This document shows, piece by piece, positions 1 through 10,216 of a stretch of DNA of 36,300 nucleotides. Under the pieces are notes generated by a model. The model was not told the origin of the DNA and ran no database searches. It saw only the letters and a list, made by a program, of their open reading frames with translations. The position numbers and the translations under genes are program-made. The stretch comes from Pelagibacteraceae bacterium AG-414-E02 (lineage in GTDB: Bacteria > Pseudomonadota > Alphaproteobacteria > Pelagibacterales > Pelagibacteraceae): positions 1-36,300 of the forward strand of contig QCLK01000004.1 of the NCBI GenBank assembly GCA_003214615.1, given 5' to 3'. Every line of letters begins with the position of its first letter. Position 1 is the stretch's first letter.

Positions 1-520
1 GGAAAGAAGAATAAACAAGGAAGAAGATGAAATTTCAAGAAAATTAAATTTTATAAAAACAAAAAAAGAAAAAGGAATTGAAGAAGAGAGAAAATTAATT
101 GAAAAAAAGGAACAAGCTTACAAGAATAAATTGGATAATGCTGAACAAGAAAAACTCTCACAACTTGAAGAGATCAATAAATTAAAAGAAAAAAGAATAA
201 CAGAAGAAAATGAAGCTAGAAGAAAATTAGAAAAAATACATAAAAATAAAATAGAAGAAGTAGAAAAAGATAGATCGAATCGTCTTGAAGAAGCAAAAAG
301 AATAATAGAAAAAAAATTAAGAGAAGATGAAAAAAATAGGAGATTAAAAGAAGAGCAAGAAAGAAAAATAAGAGCAGACGAAACTAGAAAAATTCAAATT
401 GAAGAAGTAAATAGAGCAAAAGAGATTGAAAGGGAAAATTTACAAAAATTAGAAGAAAGAAAGTTAAGTCATTCTTTGGAACAAGAAAATCTCGAGCAAG
501 AAAAAAAGGATCAGAGTTAA
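1..520 (+). CDS. Glu/Lys/Arg-rich helical protein, C-terminal part (5' end outside window)
   Basis: The reading frame is open from base 2 to a TAA at 518-520, giving 172 visible residues with no credible start, so the gene begins upstream of the window. A TTG at 131 is in frame but is not needed as a start. The visible protein is almost entirely Glu, Lys, Arg, Gln, Asn and Leu, with no Pro or Trp and few aliphatic residues. This predicts one long charged helix, either a weak coiled coil or a single alpha-helix of the ER/K type. No catalytic domain, membrane segment or cysteine is visible. The stop codon directly abuts the 3' CCA end of the oppositely oriented tRNA-Ser. I do not recognise the family; function is unknown and the missing N-terminus may hold the informative domain. 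Confidence 0.7.
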   Translation, partial: ERRINKEEDEISRKLNFIKTKKEKGIEEERKLIEKKEQAYKNKLDNAEQEKLSQLEEINKLKEKRITEENEARRKLEKIHKNKIEEVEKDRSNRLEEAKRIIEKKLREDEKNRRLKEEQERKIRADETRKIQIEEVNRAKEIERENLQKLEERKLSHSLEQENLEQEKKDQS

Positions 521-610
521 TGGCGGAGAGAGTGGGATTCGAACCCACGGTACCTTTGACAGTACACAAGCTTTCCAAGCCTGCGCCTTAAACCGCTCGG
601 CCATCTCTCC
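521..610 (-). tRNA. tRNA-Ser(GGA)
   Basis: On the minus strand the 7-bp acceptor stem GGAGAGA pairs with TCTCTCC, followed by discriminator G and an encoded CCA (523-521). The anticodon stem CAGGC/GCTTG holds the loop TTGGAAA, so the anticodon is GGA (Ser, UCC/UCU codons). A long variable arm with a GTAC/GTAC stem marks a class II tRNA, as expected for Ser. The T arm carries GGGTTCGAATCCC. The 5' end lies 2 nt after the lepA stop codon, so the tRNA is probably released from the lepA transcript by RNase P. A run of seven T residues (minus strand, 507-501) follows within about 15 nt, without a clear hairpin. Confidence 0.96.
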
Positions 611-612
611 AT

Positions 613-2421
613 TTAAGCATCTTTGTTTATTTTTAAAACTCCAATAAATGCTTCTTGAGGAATCTCGACTTTTCCAAATTGTTTGGCTTTTGATTTTCCT
701 TTTTTTTGTTTTTCTAATAGTTTTCTTTTTCTATCTCTGGCTCCCCCTCCATGAATTTTTGTAAGCACATCTTTCCTATAACCTTTAATGGTTTCCCTAG
801 CTATTATTTTTCCTCCGATTGCAGCTTGTATAGGAATTTGAAAATTGTGCCGTGGAATTAATTCTTTTAATTTTTCACATACCAATCTTCCCTGTGAGTG
901 AGCAAAGTCTTTGTGAATAATCATAGAAAGAGCATCAACCGGCTCTGTGTTTACTAAAATTCCCATCTTAACTAAATCACCCTCTTTGTAACCAGTAATT
1001 TCATAATCGAAACTTGCATAACCACTAGAAATAGATTTTAAACGATCATAAAAATCAAAAACAACTTCATTCAAAGGTAACTCATAACTTAATACAGCTC
1101 GGTTTCCTGAATATGTTAAATTGTTTTGAACTCCTCTTTTATCTTGGCAAATTTTAATGATCGATCCTAGATATTGATCTGGTGTAATAATTGTAGCTTT
1201 AATCCAAGGTTCTTCTATAGATTCAATTTGTGTAGGATCTGGCATTTCAGTTGGATTTTGTAACTCCTGAATAGATCCATCTCTCTTATTTAATTTATAT
1301 ATTACCCCAGGTGTCGTTGTAATTAAATTAATATTAAATTCTCTTTCAAGTCGCTGGGTGATAATTTCTAAATGAAGTAAACCTAAGAATCCACATCTAA
1401 AACCTATACCAAGAGCACTGGAAGATTCTGGTTCGTAAGAAAAACTTGAGTCATTTAATTTTAATTTTGCTAAACTGTCTTTAAGTTTTTGATACTCTGA
1501 ACTATCAATTGGAAATAACCCACAAAATACAACTGGCTTGCTTGGCTTAAATCCTGGTAATGGTTTATCAACAGGATTTGATGGATCACATATTGTGTCT
1601 CCCACCTTTGTATCGGATAGATTTTTAATTCCTGTTATAATGAAACCAATTTCTCCTGATGAAATTTTATCAATATCTTTAGGTTTAGGAGTAAATACAC
1701 CTACTTTTTCAATTATATGTCTGGTGTTATTGGACATCATTTTAATCTCCATGCCTTTTTTTAAGCTTCCATCAATTACTCTAACTAAAATTACAACACC
1801 TAGGTAACTATCGTACCAACTATCTACTAAAAGAGATTTTAGAGGATCGTTAATATTTCCCTTTGGCGAAGGTAAAATATTGATTATTGATTCTAAAATT
1901 TCCTCTACTCCTTCACCTGTTTTTCCTGAACAATTAATTGATCGGCTTGTATCAATTCCTATTACATCTTCTATTTGTTTTTTAACTTTTTCCGTATCTG
2001 CTGCTGGCAGGTCAATCTTGTTTAATACAGGAATGATCTCATGATTGTTTTCAAGTGCTTGGTATACATTTGCTAGTGTTTGTGCTTCTACTCCCTGAGA
2101 ACTGTCAACAATTAAAATTGACCCTTCACAGGCAGATAGAGATCTGCTTACTTCATAGCTAAAATCAACATGTCCGGGAGTATCAATAATATTTAATATA
2201 TATTTTTTTCCATCCTTTGCTTCATAATTTAAACGAACAGTTTGCGCTTTTATTGTTATTCCCCGTTCTCTTTCAATATCCATTGAGTCAAGAACTTGCT
2301 CTCTCATTTCCCTATCGGTTAATCCTCCACATTTATGAATTAATCTATCTGCCAAAGTAGATTTTCCATGATCTATGTGCGCAATTATTGAAAAATTGCG
2401 AATAATTTCATTCGTTGACAT
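613..2421 (-). CDS. lepA: Elongation factor 4 (LepA), ribosome back-translocating GTPase
   Basis: A 602-residue translational GTPase, full length for LepA (about 600). Visible elements are the P-loop AHIDHGKS (residues 14-21), the switch I segment RERGITIK (51-58), DTPGH (80-84) and NKID (133-136). Domain II follows, then EF-G-like domains III and V. The C-terminus is the LepA-specific basic domain, with the [13 protein letters not shown] stretch near residue 570. LepA binds stalled or mistranslocated 70S ribosomes and aids translation under ionic or cold stress. The ATG overlaps the upstream pheT stop by one base (TAATG), so translational coupling is likely. The tRNA-Ser gene starts 2 nt after its stop. 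Confidence 0.97.
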   Translation of the reverse strand: MSTNEIIRNFSIIAHIDHGKSTLADRLIHKCGGLTDREMREQVLDSMDIERERGITIKAQTVRLNYEAKDGKKYILNIIDTPGHVDFSYEVSRSLSACEGSILIVDSSQGVEAQTLANVYQALENNHEIIPVLNKIDLPAADTEKVKKQIEDVIGIDTSRSINCSGKTGEGVEEILESIINILPSPKGNINDPLKSLLVDSWYDSYLGVVILVRVIDGSLKKGMEIKMMSNNTRHIIEKVGVFTPKPKDIDKISSGEIGFIITGIKNLSDTKVGDTICDPSNPVDKPLPGFKPSKPVVFCGLFPIDSSEYQKLKDSLAKLKLNDSSFSYEPESSSALGIGFRCGFLGLLHLEIITQRLEREFNINLITTTPGVIYKLNKRDGSIQELQNPTEMPDPTQIESIEEPWIKATIITPDQYLGSIIKICQDKRGVQNNLTYSGNRAVLSYELPLNEVVFDFYDRLKSISSGYASFDYEITGYKEGDLVKMGILVNTEPVDALSMIIHKDFAHSQGRLVCEKLKELIPRHNFQIPIQAAIGGKIIARETIKGYRKDVLTKIHGGGARDRKRKLLEKQKKGKSKAKQFGKVEIPQEAFIGVLKINKDA

Positions 2422-4823
2422 TAGGACCTTAACGAAGCGCCTGTTGTTTCTTGAACTGTAGATATAATTTTATTGCTTACTTGATCAATATCTTTTTCAC
2501 TTAACGTCTTATCTTTAGGTTCCAATATTACATTAAAAGCAATTGATTTTTTTCCTGAGGTAATATTATCTCCTTGATACACATCAAAAATTTTTACATC
2601 TTTAATCAAATTTTTATCAATTTTTTTAACTAAACTTATAATTTCCCCAGAGCTATATTTCTCATCAATAACAAAAGCAAAATCTCTAACTACTTTTTGA
2701 TAGTCGGAAACAATAAACTGAGGTTTTTCTTCTCTAATTTTCTTTCTTGGCTGAGGTATGTTGTCCAAAAATATTTCAAACCCCAAAACATTACCAGTCC
2801 TTAAGTCTAATTTTTTTATAATGGAAGGATGAATTTCTCCAAAATATGCTAATACAGGGCCGTTAGGTGAGCCCAAGGATAGCATGCCAGATCTTCCTGG
2901 GTGATACCATTTTTTTGTTTTATTACTTACTACAATCTTAGAACTTTCAATACCAATTTCAATTAAAGTTCTTAGAGCATCATTTTTCATATCAAAAACA
3001 TCAAAATCTCTTTCTTTTTCTATCCAATTTTTTCTAGAATATTTACCTGTTTTAATTGCACCAATCATCGTAGATTGTTCTCCAGGTTTGTTACCTCTAA
3101 AAACAGGTCCTGTTTCAAACAACATTAAATCTTCGAAATTTCTATGAATATTTTTTTTAGCACTAATAATTAAATTAGAATAAAGGGAAGATCTCAAAAT
3201 ATCTAAGTCAGAAGAAATTGGATTAGATAATTTAATTTGACTGTTTAAATCTGAAAATAATGTATCTGTTTTTGAATCTGTAAATGACCAAGTAACAGCT
3301 TCGGTATAGCCTTTTGAAGCGACCGATCTTTGAGCAAAATGAAAAAGTTTTTGTTTATAATTTAAAGTATCTTTAACATTTTCTTTTTCAGGATTTATCA
3401 AAGGTACTTTATCGTAACCTTTAATTCTTGTTAGCTCTTCTATTAGATCTATATCCTCTTTAATATCTGGCCTCCAGGTTGGTGGTAAAACCTTAATTTT
3501 TTTTCCACTTATTTTCAAACTACATCCTAGTGAAGATAAAATTTTTTGAATTTCTGCAGTTGTGATTGAAAAACCAATAACTTTTAAAAACTTTTCTGCT
3601 TCTAAAGTAATTATTTTTCTCTCGTCCTTTACCTTGCCCACAATCGAAAACTTGCTTGGCTCGCCACCACACATATCAAGTATCATGCACATTCCGAGGT
3701 CTAAACCTATTTTTATAGAATTGGGATCTATGCCTCTTTCAAATCTGTACTTTGCATCAGTATCAATGTTTAACTCTTTAGAAGTTTTTCTAATTGGCGA
3801 GGGGAAAAAATAGGCAGATTCTAACAAAATGTTTTTGGTTGAAAATTCTGTGCCAGATCTTGTTCCTCCAATTATTCCTCCAAGACCTAAAACTCCTGAT
3901 TTATCAGTTATTGCACACATATCGTTTTGTAGTGTGTATTTTTTGTTATCTAATGCTTCAAACGATTCTCCTTTTTTTGAATTTCTAACAATAATTTCTT
4001 GATCGATTTTATCAGCATCATAAGCGTGCAAAGGTCGATTCAAATCGAACATTACATAGTTGGTAGCGTCCACTATTGCTGAAACTGGTTTTAAACCTAG
4101 AGATATTATTCTTTTTTTAAGCCAATCTGGACTTTCTTTATTTTTAACATTTTTAATGTACACACTTCCAAAAATACCACATCCTTGGTTTTTCTCTTTT
4201 TTTATTGAAACTTTAATTGGATTTTTAAATTTTTGATTTATTTTAATAGGAGGTTGTTTTTTTAATTTACCTAGACCAGAAGAAGCTAGGTCCCTAGCTA
4301 TTCCACGCATACCCAAACAATCAGGTCGATTTGGAGTAATGGAAATATCCATAGTTTTTTCTCCAGTGCTCTTAAAGTATTTATCACCAATATTTTTTTC
4401 TTTTTTATTTAATTCAATTATTCCTTCCTTATCTGAGGTCTCGTTAAGTTCATAGCCTGAACAAAGCATTCCATGAGATTCTATTCCTCTTATTTTTGCT
4501 ACTTTTAATTTCATATTAGTTTTTGGAATAACTGCACCAGGAGGAGCATAAACTGCAAATAATCCATCTCTAGCATTTTGAGCTCCACAAACAACTTTTA
4601 CTAAAGTTCCAGAACCTGTATCAACGTCACAAAGCTTTAGTTTATCTGCGTTAGGGTGTTTTTGAGATTTTATAATTTTACATACAATAAAATTATCTAA
4701 ATTATTATTAGATGATTTTATATTTTCTACTTCCAAACCAATTTCTGTTAAACGATCAGCTACTTGATTTAAGTTTGCTTTAGTATCCAAATGATGTTTT
4801 AACCATGACAAAGAAGTTATCAT
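2421..4823 (-). CDS. pheT: Phenylalanine-tRNA ligase, beta subunit
   Basis: 800 residues, normal for bacterial PheT (about 790-800). Order of domains: N-terminal region, an EMAP/OB-type tRNA-binding domain (about 40-150, with [19 protein letters not shown]), the B3/B4 editing domain (about 200-400), the B5 domain (about 405-475, with [17 protein letters not shown]), the catalytic-like core, and a C-terminal FDX-ACB anticodon-binding domain (about 705-800). Together with PheS it forms the alpha2beta2 enzyme that charges tRNA-Phe; the beta subunit removes mischarged tyrosine. It overlaps the pheS stop by 4 bases (ATGA) and the lepA start by 1 base, so the three genes are almost certainly co-translated. 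Confidence 0.97.
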   Translation of the reverse strand: MITSLSWLKHHLDTKANLNQVADRLTEIGLEVENIKSSNNNLDNFIVCKIIKSQKHPNADKLKLCDVDTGSGTLVKVVCGAQNARDGLFAVYAPPGAVIPKTNMKLKVAKIRGIESHGMLCSGYELNETSDKEGIIELNKKEKNIGDKYFKSTGEKTMDISITPNRPDCLGMRGIARDLASSGLGKLKKQPPIKINQKFKNPIKVSIKKEKNQGCGIFGSVYIKNVKNKESPDWLKKRIISLGLKPVSAIVDATNYVMFDLNRPLHAYDADKIDQEIIVRNSKKGESFEALDNKKYTLQNDMCAITDKSGVLGLGGIIGGTRSGTEFSTKNILLESAYFFPSPIRKTSKELNIDTDAKYRFERGIDPNSIKIGLDLGMCMILDMCGGEPSKFSIVGKVKDERKIITLEAEKFLKVIGFSITTAEIQKILSSLGCSLKISGKKIKVLPPTWRPDIKEDIDLIEELTRIKGYDKVPLINPEKENVKDTLNYKQKLFHFAQRSVASKGYTEAVTWSFTDSKTDTLFSDLNSQIKLSNPISSDLDILRSSLYSNLIISAKKNIHRNFEDLMLFETGPVFRGNKPGEQSTMIGAIKTGKYSRKNWIEKERDFDVFDMKNDALRTLIEIGIESSKIVVSNKTKKWYHPGRSGMLSLGSPNGPVLAYFGEIHPSIIKKLDLRTGNVLGFEIFLDNIPQPRKKIREEKPQFIVSDYQKVVRDFAFVIDEKYSSGEIISLVKKIDKNLIKDVKIFDVYQGDNITSGKKSIAFNVILEPKDKTLSEKDIDQVSNKIISTVQETTGASLRS

Positions 4824-5887
4824 CTGCTTAACCCTCTATAATTTGTTGGAACATCAAGTGGGTCAAATCCATAAAATTCTAGCCATCTGATATCACTTTC
4901 AAAAAAAGCTCTAAGGTCGTTAATTCCATATTTCAACATAGCTAGCCGGTCAATTCCTACGCCAAAAGCATATCCTTGGTATTGCTTAGGATTTACTTTT
5001 GCATTTTTTAAAACATTTGGATGTACCATTCCACAACCAAGAATCTCTAACCATTTTTCGCCTTCTCCAATTTTAATTTTTCCATCCTGAATTTTATATC
5101 CAATATCTACTTCTGCTGATGGTTCAGTAAAAGGAAAATGGCTTGGTCTAAATCTTATTTTTACTTTTTCTACTTCAAAAAATTTTTTAACAAAATAATA
5201 TAAGCAACCCTTAAGGTGACCCATATTAATATTTTTATCTATATGCAGACCTTCCAACTGATGAAACATGGGTGAGTGTGTTTGATCGCTGTCATGTCTA
5301 TAGGTTCTGCCAGGAGCAATTATTTTAAATGGAGGTTTTCCCTTCAACATTGTTCTAATTTGTACTGGGGATGTGTGTGTTCGTAAAAGTAGATTTTTAG
5401 AATGATCAAGATAAAAAGTATCATGCATATCTCTTGCTGGATGATTTTCGGGTGTGTTTAACGCTGAAAAATTATAGTACTCATTTTCAACGTCAGGACC
5501 TTCTTCGACAGAAAAACCAATTTCAGAAAAAATAGAAGTAACCTCATCTATTACTTGCGAAACCGGATGTATCTTTCCTGCAAAATAAGTTCTGCCAGGT
5601 AAAGTTACATCTATTTTTTCATTTTTAAGTTTTTCATTAATTTCTGACTGATCAAAATCATTAAGTTTTTTTTCGAGAATTCCACTTATTTTTGTTTTTA
5701 AAGAATTAAGTTTTGAAGCATATTCTTTTCTTTGTCCTTGGTCTAAACTTCCAATTTTTTTGAATAGTTCAGTAATAATTCCTTTCTTTCCAAAAATTTC
5801 AGTTTTGATTGTTTCGTAAGAAATTCTATCTTTTACGTTTTTAATTTTATTTAAAATATCAGATTCAATTTGATTAAAATTTTCCAT
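4820..5887 (-). CDS. pheS: Phenylalanine-tRNA ligase, alpha subunit
   Basis: 355 residues, usual size for PheS. The first ~90 residues form the charged helical tRNA-binding coiled coil. The class II synthetase core follows, with [12 protein letters not shown] (about 150), motif 2 around [10 protein letters not shown] (about 208-217), and motif 3 in [14 protein letters not shown] followed by the FFESDIRWL end. This is the catalytic subunit activating phenylalanine with ATP. It lies 69 bp after rplT and overlaps pheT by 4 bases. The neighbouring order rpmI-rplT-pheS-pheT is the widely conserved bacterial arrangement. Confidence 0.97.
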   Translation of the reverse strand: MENFNQIESDILNKIKNVKDRISYETIKTEIFGKKGIITELFKKIGSLDQGQRKEYASKLNSLKTKISGILEKKLNDFDQSEINEKLKNEKIDVTLPGRTYFAGKIHPVSQVIDEVTSIFSEIGFSVEEGPDVENEYYNFSALNTPENHPARDMHDTFYLDHSKNLLLRTHTSPVQIRTMLKGKPPFKIIAPGRTYRHDSDQTHSPMFHQLEGLHIDKNINMGHLKGCLYYFVKKFFEVEKVKIRFRPSHFPFTEPSAEVDIGYKIQDGKIKIGEGEKWLEILGCGMVHPNVLKNAKVNPKQYQGYAFGVGIDRLAMLKYGINDLRAFFESDIRWLEFYGFDPLDVPTNYRGLSR

Positions 5888-5938
5888 TTTTCAATTTTTA
5901 CTTGGTGATTCTTTACTATACTCAAGATAATAGAAATA

Positions 5939-5955
5939 CCCTTATTAGTTAAGGG
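5939..5955 (-). promoter_or_regulatory. Small hairpin between rplT and pheS
   Basis: A 6-bp stem CCCTTA/TAAGGG with a 5-nt loop lies one base after the rplT stop codon on the minus strand. No T-tract follows, so it is a poor intrinsic terminator. It could be an mRNA 3'-end stabiliser or a processing site separating the ribosomal-protein part of the operon from pheST. In enterobacteria this position holds the pheM attenuator, but I see no Phe-rich leader peptide here. It is short enough to be chance in A+T-rich DNA. Confidence 0.3.
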
Positions 5956-5956
5956 A

Positions 5957-6313
5957 TTAGTTGAAGGAGGATTGTGCTTTTTTTACAATAGATTTGAATG
6001 CTTCTGGGTCATTATAGGCAATATCAGCCAAAACTTTTCTATCTAATTTGATCCCAGACTTGTTTAGTCCATGTATAAATTTAGAATAAGTGATTCCTTC
6101 TGCTCTCACTCCTGCGTTGATTCTTTGTATCCACAAAGATCTGAATTCTCTTTTTTTTGCTCTTCTATCTCTATAAGCATATTGCATTGCTTTCTCTAAA
6201 GCCTGTTTAGCTACACGAATAGTATTTTTTCTTCTGCCAAACTGTCCTTTGACTTGTTTTAAAACCTTTTTGTGTCTAGCGTGACTTGTGACTCCTCTTT
6301 TTACTCTCGCCAT
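5957..6313 (-). CDS. rplT: 50S ribosomal protein bL20
   Basis: 118 residues, the standard length. Starts [19 protein letters not shown] and contains the conserved [20 protein letters not shown] segment. It binds 23S rRNA early in large-subunit assembly. In E. coli L20 also represses the rpmI-rplT mRNA through a 23S-mimicking pseudoknot; no such structure could be established here. It starts one base after the rpmI stop, so the two are translationally coupled. Confidence 0.98.
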   Translation of the reverse strand: MARVKRGVTSHARHKKVLKQVKGQFGRRKNTIRVAKQALEKAMQYAYRDRRAKKREFRSLWIQRINAGVRAEGITYSKFIHGLNKSGIKLDRKVLADIAYNDPEAFKSIVKKAQSSFN

Positions 6314-6314
6314 A

Positions 6315-6521
6315 TCAACCTCTCAAATTATAGGGCATATACGATTTTACAATTTTAGCATCTTGTTTTGACATAATTGTTGTACCCCTTTGTTTTCTTA
6401 TCTGTGAATTAGTTCTTTTAATCATTCCATGTCTTTTGCCTGCTTGAGGCATTTTAACTTTGCCGCTAGCTGTCAATCTAAACCTTTTTTTTGCTGAACT
6501 TTTTGTTTTTAATTTTGGCAT
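6315..6521 (-). CDS. rpmI: 50S ribosomal protein bL35
   Basis: 68 residues with the typical [20 protein letters not shown] start and a basic KRHGMIKRT core. It is a small large-subunit protein. It sits 56 bp after infC and 1 bp before rplT, the conserved infC-rpmI-rplT order. Confidence 0.97.
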   Translation of the reverse strand: MPKLKTKSSAKKRFRLTASGKVKMPQAGKRHGMIKRTNSQIRKQRGTTIMSKQDAKIVKSYMPYNLRG

Positions 6522-6577
6522 AAAATTTAAGGCAGGTTATACAAAGTTTATATTTGATTTACAATAAGATAATAAAA

Positions 6578-7123
6578 CTAGTTAGGCTGAACAATCATTA
6601 TGATCTGTTTTCCCTCAAACTTTGGAGACACTTCTACTTTTCCTACAGCTGCAGTATCATTTATTATGCGATCCATAAGTTTGTTACCTAGATCCGTATG
6701 TTGCATTTCACGTCCTCTAAATCTTACGGTAAATTTAACCTTGTCTCCTTTTTCTAAAAATCTTTGTGCATTTTTAATCTTAAAATTATAATCGTGAATT
6801 TCTGTAACAGGTCTAAGTTTAATTTCCTTTAAATTAACAACTTTTTGTTTTTTTTTAGATTTATTTGCTTTCTTTTGTAAGTCATATCTATATTTACCAA
6901 CATCTACAACTTTACAAACTGGGGGATTGGCATTTGGTGAAATCTCTATTAGATCAAGACCTTCTTGTTTTGCCATTTCAATCGCTTCCTTAATAGCAAA
7001 AGTACCTAAATTTTTTCCATCACTGCTTATAACCTGAACTTCTAACGCACGAATCCTTTCGTTGGTTCTGGGTCCTTTAGGTTTCGTTCTATACTGAAAA
7101 TAATTTTTTTTTGGAAATGGCAC
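6578..7123 (-). CDS. infC: Translation initiation factor IF-3
   Basis: 181 residues. The N-terminal domain begins around GPRTNERIRALEVQVI (18-33); a lysine-rich linker lies near residues 88-100, and the C-terminal 30S-binding domain contains KVKFTVRFRGREMQH. IF-3 prevents premature subunit joining and proofreads the start codon and initiator tRNA. The start is GTG at 7123. It is directly preceded by an in-frame TAA, so no longer form is possible, and no in-frame ATG lies before the conserved domain. No clear SD is seen. E. coli infC uses AUU for autorepression; this GTG start would not be discriminated in the same way. thrS ends 7 nt upstream. Confidence 0.96.
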   Translation of the reverse strand: MPFPKKNYFQYRTKPKGPRTNERIRALEVQVISSDGKNLGTFAIKEAIEMAKQEGLDLIEISPNANPPVCKVVDVGKYRYDLQKKANKSKKKQKVVNLKEIKLRPVTEIHDYNFKIKNAQRFLEKGDKVKFTVRFRGREMQHTDLGNKLMDRIINDTAAVGKVEVSPKFEGKQIIMIVQPN

Positions 7124-7130
7124 TTATTTT

Positions 7131-9038
7131 TTAAAATCTGCTTTCTTTGGATATTTTATTTATTGCTTTATCTAATGATAACGTTTCTTGTTTTTCGGAA
7201 CCCAATTTTCTAATTGTAACACTTTTACTTTTTTTTTCTTTTTCTCCACATATTAACAAAAGCGGAACTTTCGACAATGAATGTTCTCTAATTTTATAAT
7301 TTATCTTTTGGTTTTTTAAATCCATCTCGGTGTTTATACCTGCTTTCACAAATTGTTCAAATATCTTTTTAGCATAATTATCAAACTCTGATGAAATGGG
7401 AATAACAACAGCTTGTAAAGGAGACAGCCACAAGGGCAATTTTCCAGCATAATGTTCTATCAAAATTCCAATAAATCTTTCCAAAGATCCGAATAATGCT
7501 CTATGCAGCATTACAGGAACCTTTTTTGACCCATCGCTCGAAACATATGTTGCTCCAAGTCTTGATGGAAGATTCAAATCTACTTGAAGTGTACCACATT
7601 GCCAATCACGTCCAATGGTATCTCTAAGTACAAAATCTATTTTGGGTCCATAGAATGCTCCTTCGCCTTTATTAATTTCATATTTTAATTTTGATTGTTT
7701 TATTGCTTTTAATAATGCTGCCTCAGCTTTATCCCATATTTTATCATCACCAACTCTTTTTTCTGGTCTATCAGAAAACTGCAATAAGACATTTTTAAAA
7801 CCTAGATCTTTATAAATTTCTAATATTAATTTTGTTACACTTAAACACTCATCGGTAATTTGATCTTCTGTACAAAAAATATGAGCATCATCTTGTGTAA
7901 AAGCTCTCACTCTTAATAACCCATGTAAAGCTCCTGAAGGTTCATATCTGTGAACTTTACCAAACTCTGATAGCTTGAGAGGAAGGTCTCTATAACTTTT
8001 AAGCCCTTGATTAAATACTTGAATACATCCGGGACAGTTCATTGGTTTAATTGCAAAAGTTTTTTCATCAGGAGTGTCTGAAGTAAACATATTTTCACCA
8101 AACTTTTCCCAGTGACCAGATTGTTCCCATAAAGTTTTGTCTAGTATTTCTGGAGTATTAATCTCCTTGTAGCCTGCACTTTTTTGTTTTTGCCTCATAT
8201 AACCAACTAGAGTTTGAAATAAAGTCCAGCCTTTATGATGCCAAAAAACTGCACCAGGACTTTCTTCTCTAAAATGAAATAAATCCATTTCTTTGCCAAG
8301 TTTTCTATGATCTCTTTTTTCTGCCTCTTCTAGTCTTAAAAGATATTCGTCTAATTCTTTTTTGTTACGCCAGCAAGTACCATATATTCTTTGCAACATT
8401 TCATTTTTTGAGTCGCCTCTCCAATATGCACCTGAAACTTTGGTGAGCTTAAAAGCTTTACCGATTTTTCCTGTAGACGGTAAGTGCGGACCTCTGCACA
8501 AATCATGCCATTTTCCATGATGATATATAGAAATTTCCTCATTGTCCGGAATGCTCTCGATTATTTCTGCCTTGTAATGTTCCCCTATTTTTTTAAAATG
8601 ATCTATAGCTTTATCCCTTTTCCATATTTCTCTTTTTGTTAATTCATTGCGATCAACTATTTCTTTCATTTTATTTTCTATTTTTTTAAGATCTTCTTTA
8701 GTAAATGGTTCTTTTCTTGAAAAGTCATAATAAAAACCATCCTCTATTACAGGTCCTATTGTGACTTGAGTACCTGGAAATAATTCTTGTACAGACATTG
8801 CTAAAATATGTGCAGCATCATGTCTCATAACTTCCAAACCTTCTTTATCTTTTTCTGTAATAATTTTAACTTCTGCGTCTTTTTCAATGGAAAAACTTAA
8901 ATCTTCAAGTTTTCCATCTACATTCATTACACAAGCTTGTTTCGAAAGAGATTTGCTAATTTTTTCGGTCAATTCAAAACCATTTACAGCTTTACTAAAC
9001 GAAATTTTTTTACCGTCGGGTAATTTTATTTCTGGCAT
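7131..9038 (-). CDS. thrS: Threonine-tRNA ligase
   Basis: 635 residues, close to the E. coli enzyme (642). An N-terminal TGS domain (about 1-60) is followed by the editing/SAD domain with HDAAHILA (around 74-81), the class II catalytic core, and a C-terminal anticodon-binding domain (about 535-630). The zinc ligands that recognise threonine can be placed: the Cys in MNCPGC (near 334), the His in TQDDAHIF (near 385) and the His in PVMLHRAL (near 511). It charges tRNA-Thr and hydrolyses Ser-tRNA-Thr. Only 3 bp separate it from the upstream glycosyltransferase gene and 7 bp from infC. Confidence 0.98.
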   Translation of the reverse strand: MPEIKLPDGKKISFSKAVNGFELTEKISKSLSKQACVMNVDGKLEDLSFSIEKDAEVKIITEKDKEGLEVMRHDAAHILAMSVQELFPGTQVTIGPVIEDGFYYDFSRKEPFTKEDLKKIENKMKEIVDRNELTKREIWKRDKAIDHFKKIGEHYKAEIIESIPDNEEISIYHHGKWHDLCRGPHLPSTGKIGKAFKLTKVSGAYWRGDSKNEMLQRIYGTCWRNKKELDEYLLRLEEAEKRDHRKLGKEMDLFHFREESPGAVFWHHKGWTLFQTLVGYMRQKQKSAGYKEINTPEILDKTLWEQSGHWEKFGENMFTSDTPDEKTFAIKPMNCPGCIQVFNQGLKSYRDLPLKLSEFGKVHRYEPSGALHGLLRVRAFTQDDAHIFCTEDQITDECLSVTKLILEIYKDLGFKNVLLQFSDRPEKRVGDDKIWDKAEAALLKAIKQSKLKYEINKGEGAFYGPKIDFVLRDTIGRDWQCGTLQVDLNLPSRLGATYVSSDGSKKVPVMLHRALFGSLERFIGILIEHYAGKLPLWLSPLQAVVIPISSEFDNYAKKIFEQFVKAGINTEMDLKNQKINYKIREHSLSKVPLLLICGEKEKKSKSVTIRKLGSEKQETLSLDKAINKISKESRF

Positions 9039-9041
9039 GAA

Positions 9042-10205
9042 TTATGATAACTCTATCAATTTTTTGTACTCAGTAAAGGTAGTCTGACACATTTTATCAA
9101 CATCAAATTTTTTTAATATATTTTTTCTACCCTCAAAACCTATGGATTTCAATGAATTATAATCTTTTTGCATAACCATAATTATTTTTTCAGCTAAAAT
9201 ATTTGCATCTCCACTTTTAAATAAAAAACCTGTTTTGTCTTGAACAATAGTTTCCTTTGATCCTCCTATATCGCTAGCAATTATTGGAACTTCCATTGAT
9301 TGCGCCTCCACAGAAACTCTGCCAAAAGCTTCTGGTTCAATTGAGCATGAACAAACCAAATTTGCGATTCGGTATGCCACTGGCATTTCCTCACAGTGAC
9401 TAATAAATTTTATTACTTTTTGTAATCTATATTGCTGAACCAAACCTAAAAGCTGTTTTTTATAAACATTTCTTCCTTGATCACTTCCAAGAATTATTGC
9501 TTCAAATGGTTGCGCATTATCTTTTTCGTTTAATAATTTTATAGCTTCAATAAATACTTTTTGACCTTTCCAAGAGGTCAACCTTCCCGGGAATAAAATT
9601 ATAAATTTATTTCTATCTATTTGGTGTTCTTTTAAAAATTTATCAACTTTTATGGATGAAATCTTTTGCGGATTAAAATAATTTGTATTAATACCTCGAA
9701 AAACTACTAAAAGTTTTCTCTGACTATTTGTAAAAAAATCTTCATAATTTTCATTAATATGTGAAAAAATAAAATTCGAACCTGCTATAACTAATTTAGA
9801 ACGAACCATAACAGAATTATAAAATTTTTTGAGTTTATTGCTAAACTTATATGTTCCATGGAATGTAGTTACAAACTTTCTTCTAGCAAGCTTTGTGGCA
9901 ATCAAACATGACCAAGCTGGAGCTCGACTTCTCGCATGAACAATATCTATATTATATAACAAGATTATAAAAAAAATTATTATTGAATTTAGTAAAATTA
10001 AAATTGGATTTTTTGAATGGACTGGCAATCTAATAACTTTAACTTTTTTCCTTTTTATAAATTTTAATAACTCTCCGCCGCTAGTAATAATAAAAGACTT
10101 ACAATTTTTTTCAGTTAAAAAGTGTGCTAGATCGTAACAGCCTGTTTCTGCTCCTCCATAGCCCATTTTTGGGATAACTTGTAAAACTTTTATATTTTTT
10201 TTCAT
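9042..10205 (-). CDS. GT4-family glycosyltransferase
   Basis: 387 residues with a GT-B fold. The N-terminal half has the acceptor-side glycine loop in IPKMGYGGAET, and the C-terminal half starts at LFPGRLTSWKGQ. The EX7E nucleotide-sugar motif is in EAFGRVSVE. A hydrophobic stretch near residues 65-85 suggests membrane association, which fits a lipid-linked acceptor such as cell-surface glycan or LPS. Donor and acceptor cannot be deduced. It is the first gene of the minus-strand run leading into thrS (3-bp gap), an unusual place for an envelope gene. Its ATG is 26 bp from the divergent hydrolase gene. Confidence 0.88.
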   Translation of the reverse strand: MKKNIKVLQVIPKMGYGGAETGCYDLAHFLTEKNCKSFIITSGGELLKFIKRKKVKVIRLPVHSKNPILILLNSIIIFFIILLYNIDIVHARSRAPAWSCLIATKLARRKFVTTFHGTYKFSNKLKKFYNSVMVRSKLVIAGSNFIFSHINENYEDFFTNSQRKLLVVFRGINTNYFNPQKISSIKVDKFLKEHQIDRNKFIILFPGRLTSWKGQKVFIEAIKLLNEKDNAQPFEAIILGSDQGRNVYKKQLLGLVQQYRLQKVIKFISHCEEMPVAYRIANLVCSCSIEPEAFGRVSVEAQSMEVPIIASDIGGSKETIVQDKTGFLFKSGDANILAEKIIMVMQKDYNSLKSIGFEGRKNILKKFDVDKMCQTTFTEYKKLIELS

Positions 10206-10216
10206 TATTTTAAAAT

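Noticed and set aside
131-520. Coil-protein ORF starting at TTG 131
   Set aside because: The frame is open to base 2 with the same composition upstream, so the gene is cut by the window edge and 131 is not its start.
384-578. 64-residue minus-strand ORF overlapping tRNA-Ser
   Set aside because: It runs through the tRNA and antisense to the coil protein; a shadow frame.
5888-5956. A pheM-like attenuator before pheS
   Set aside because: No Phe-rich leader ORF and no terminator with T-tract; only a 6-bp hairpin is present.
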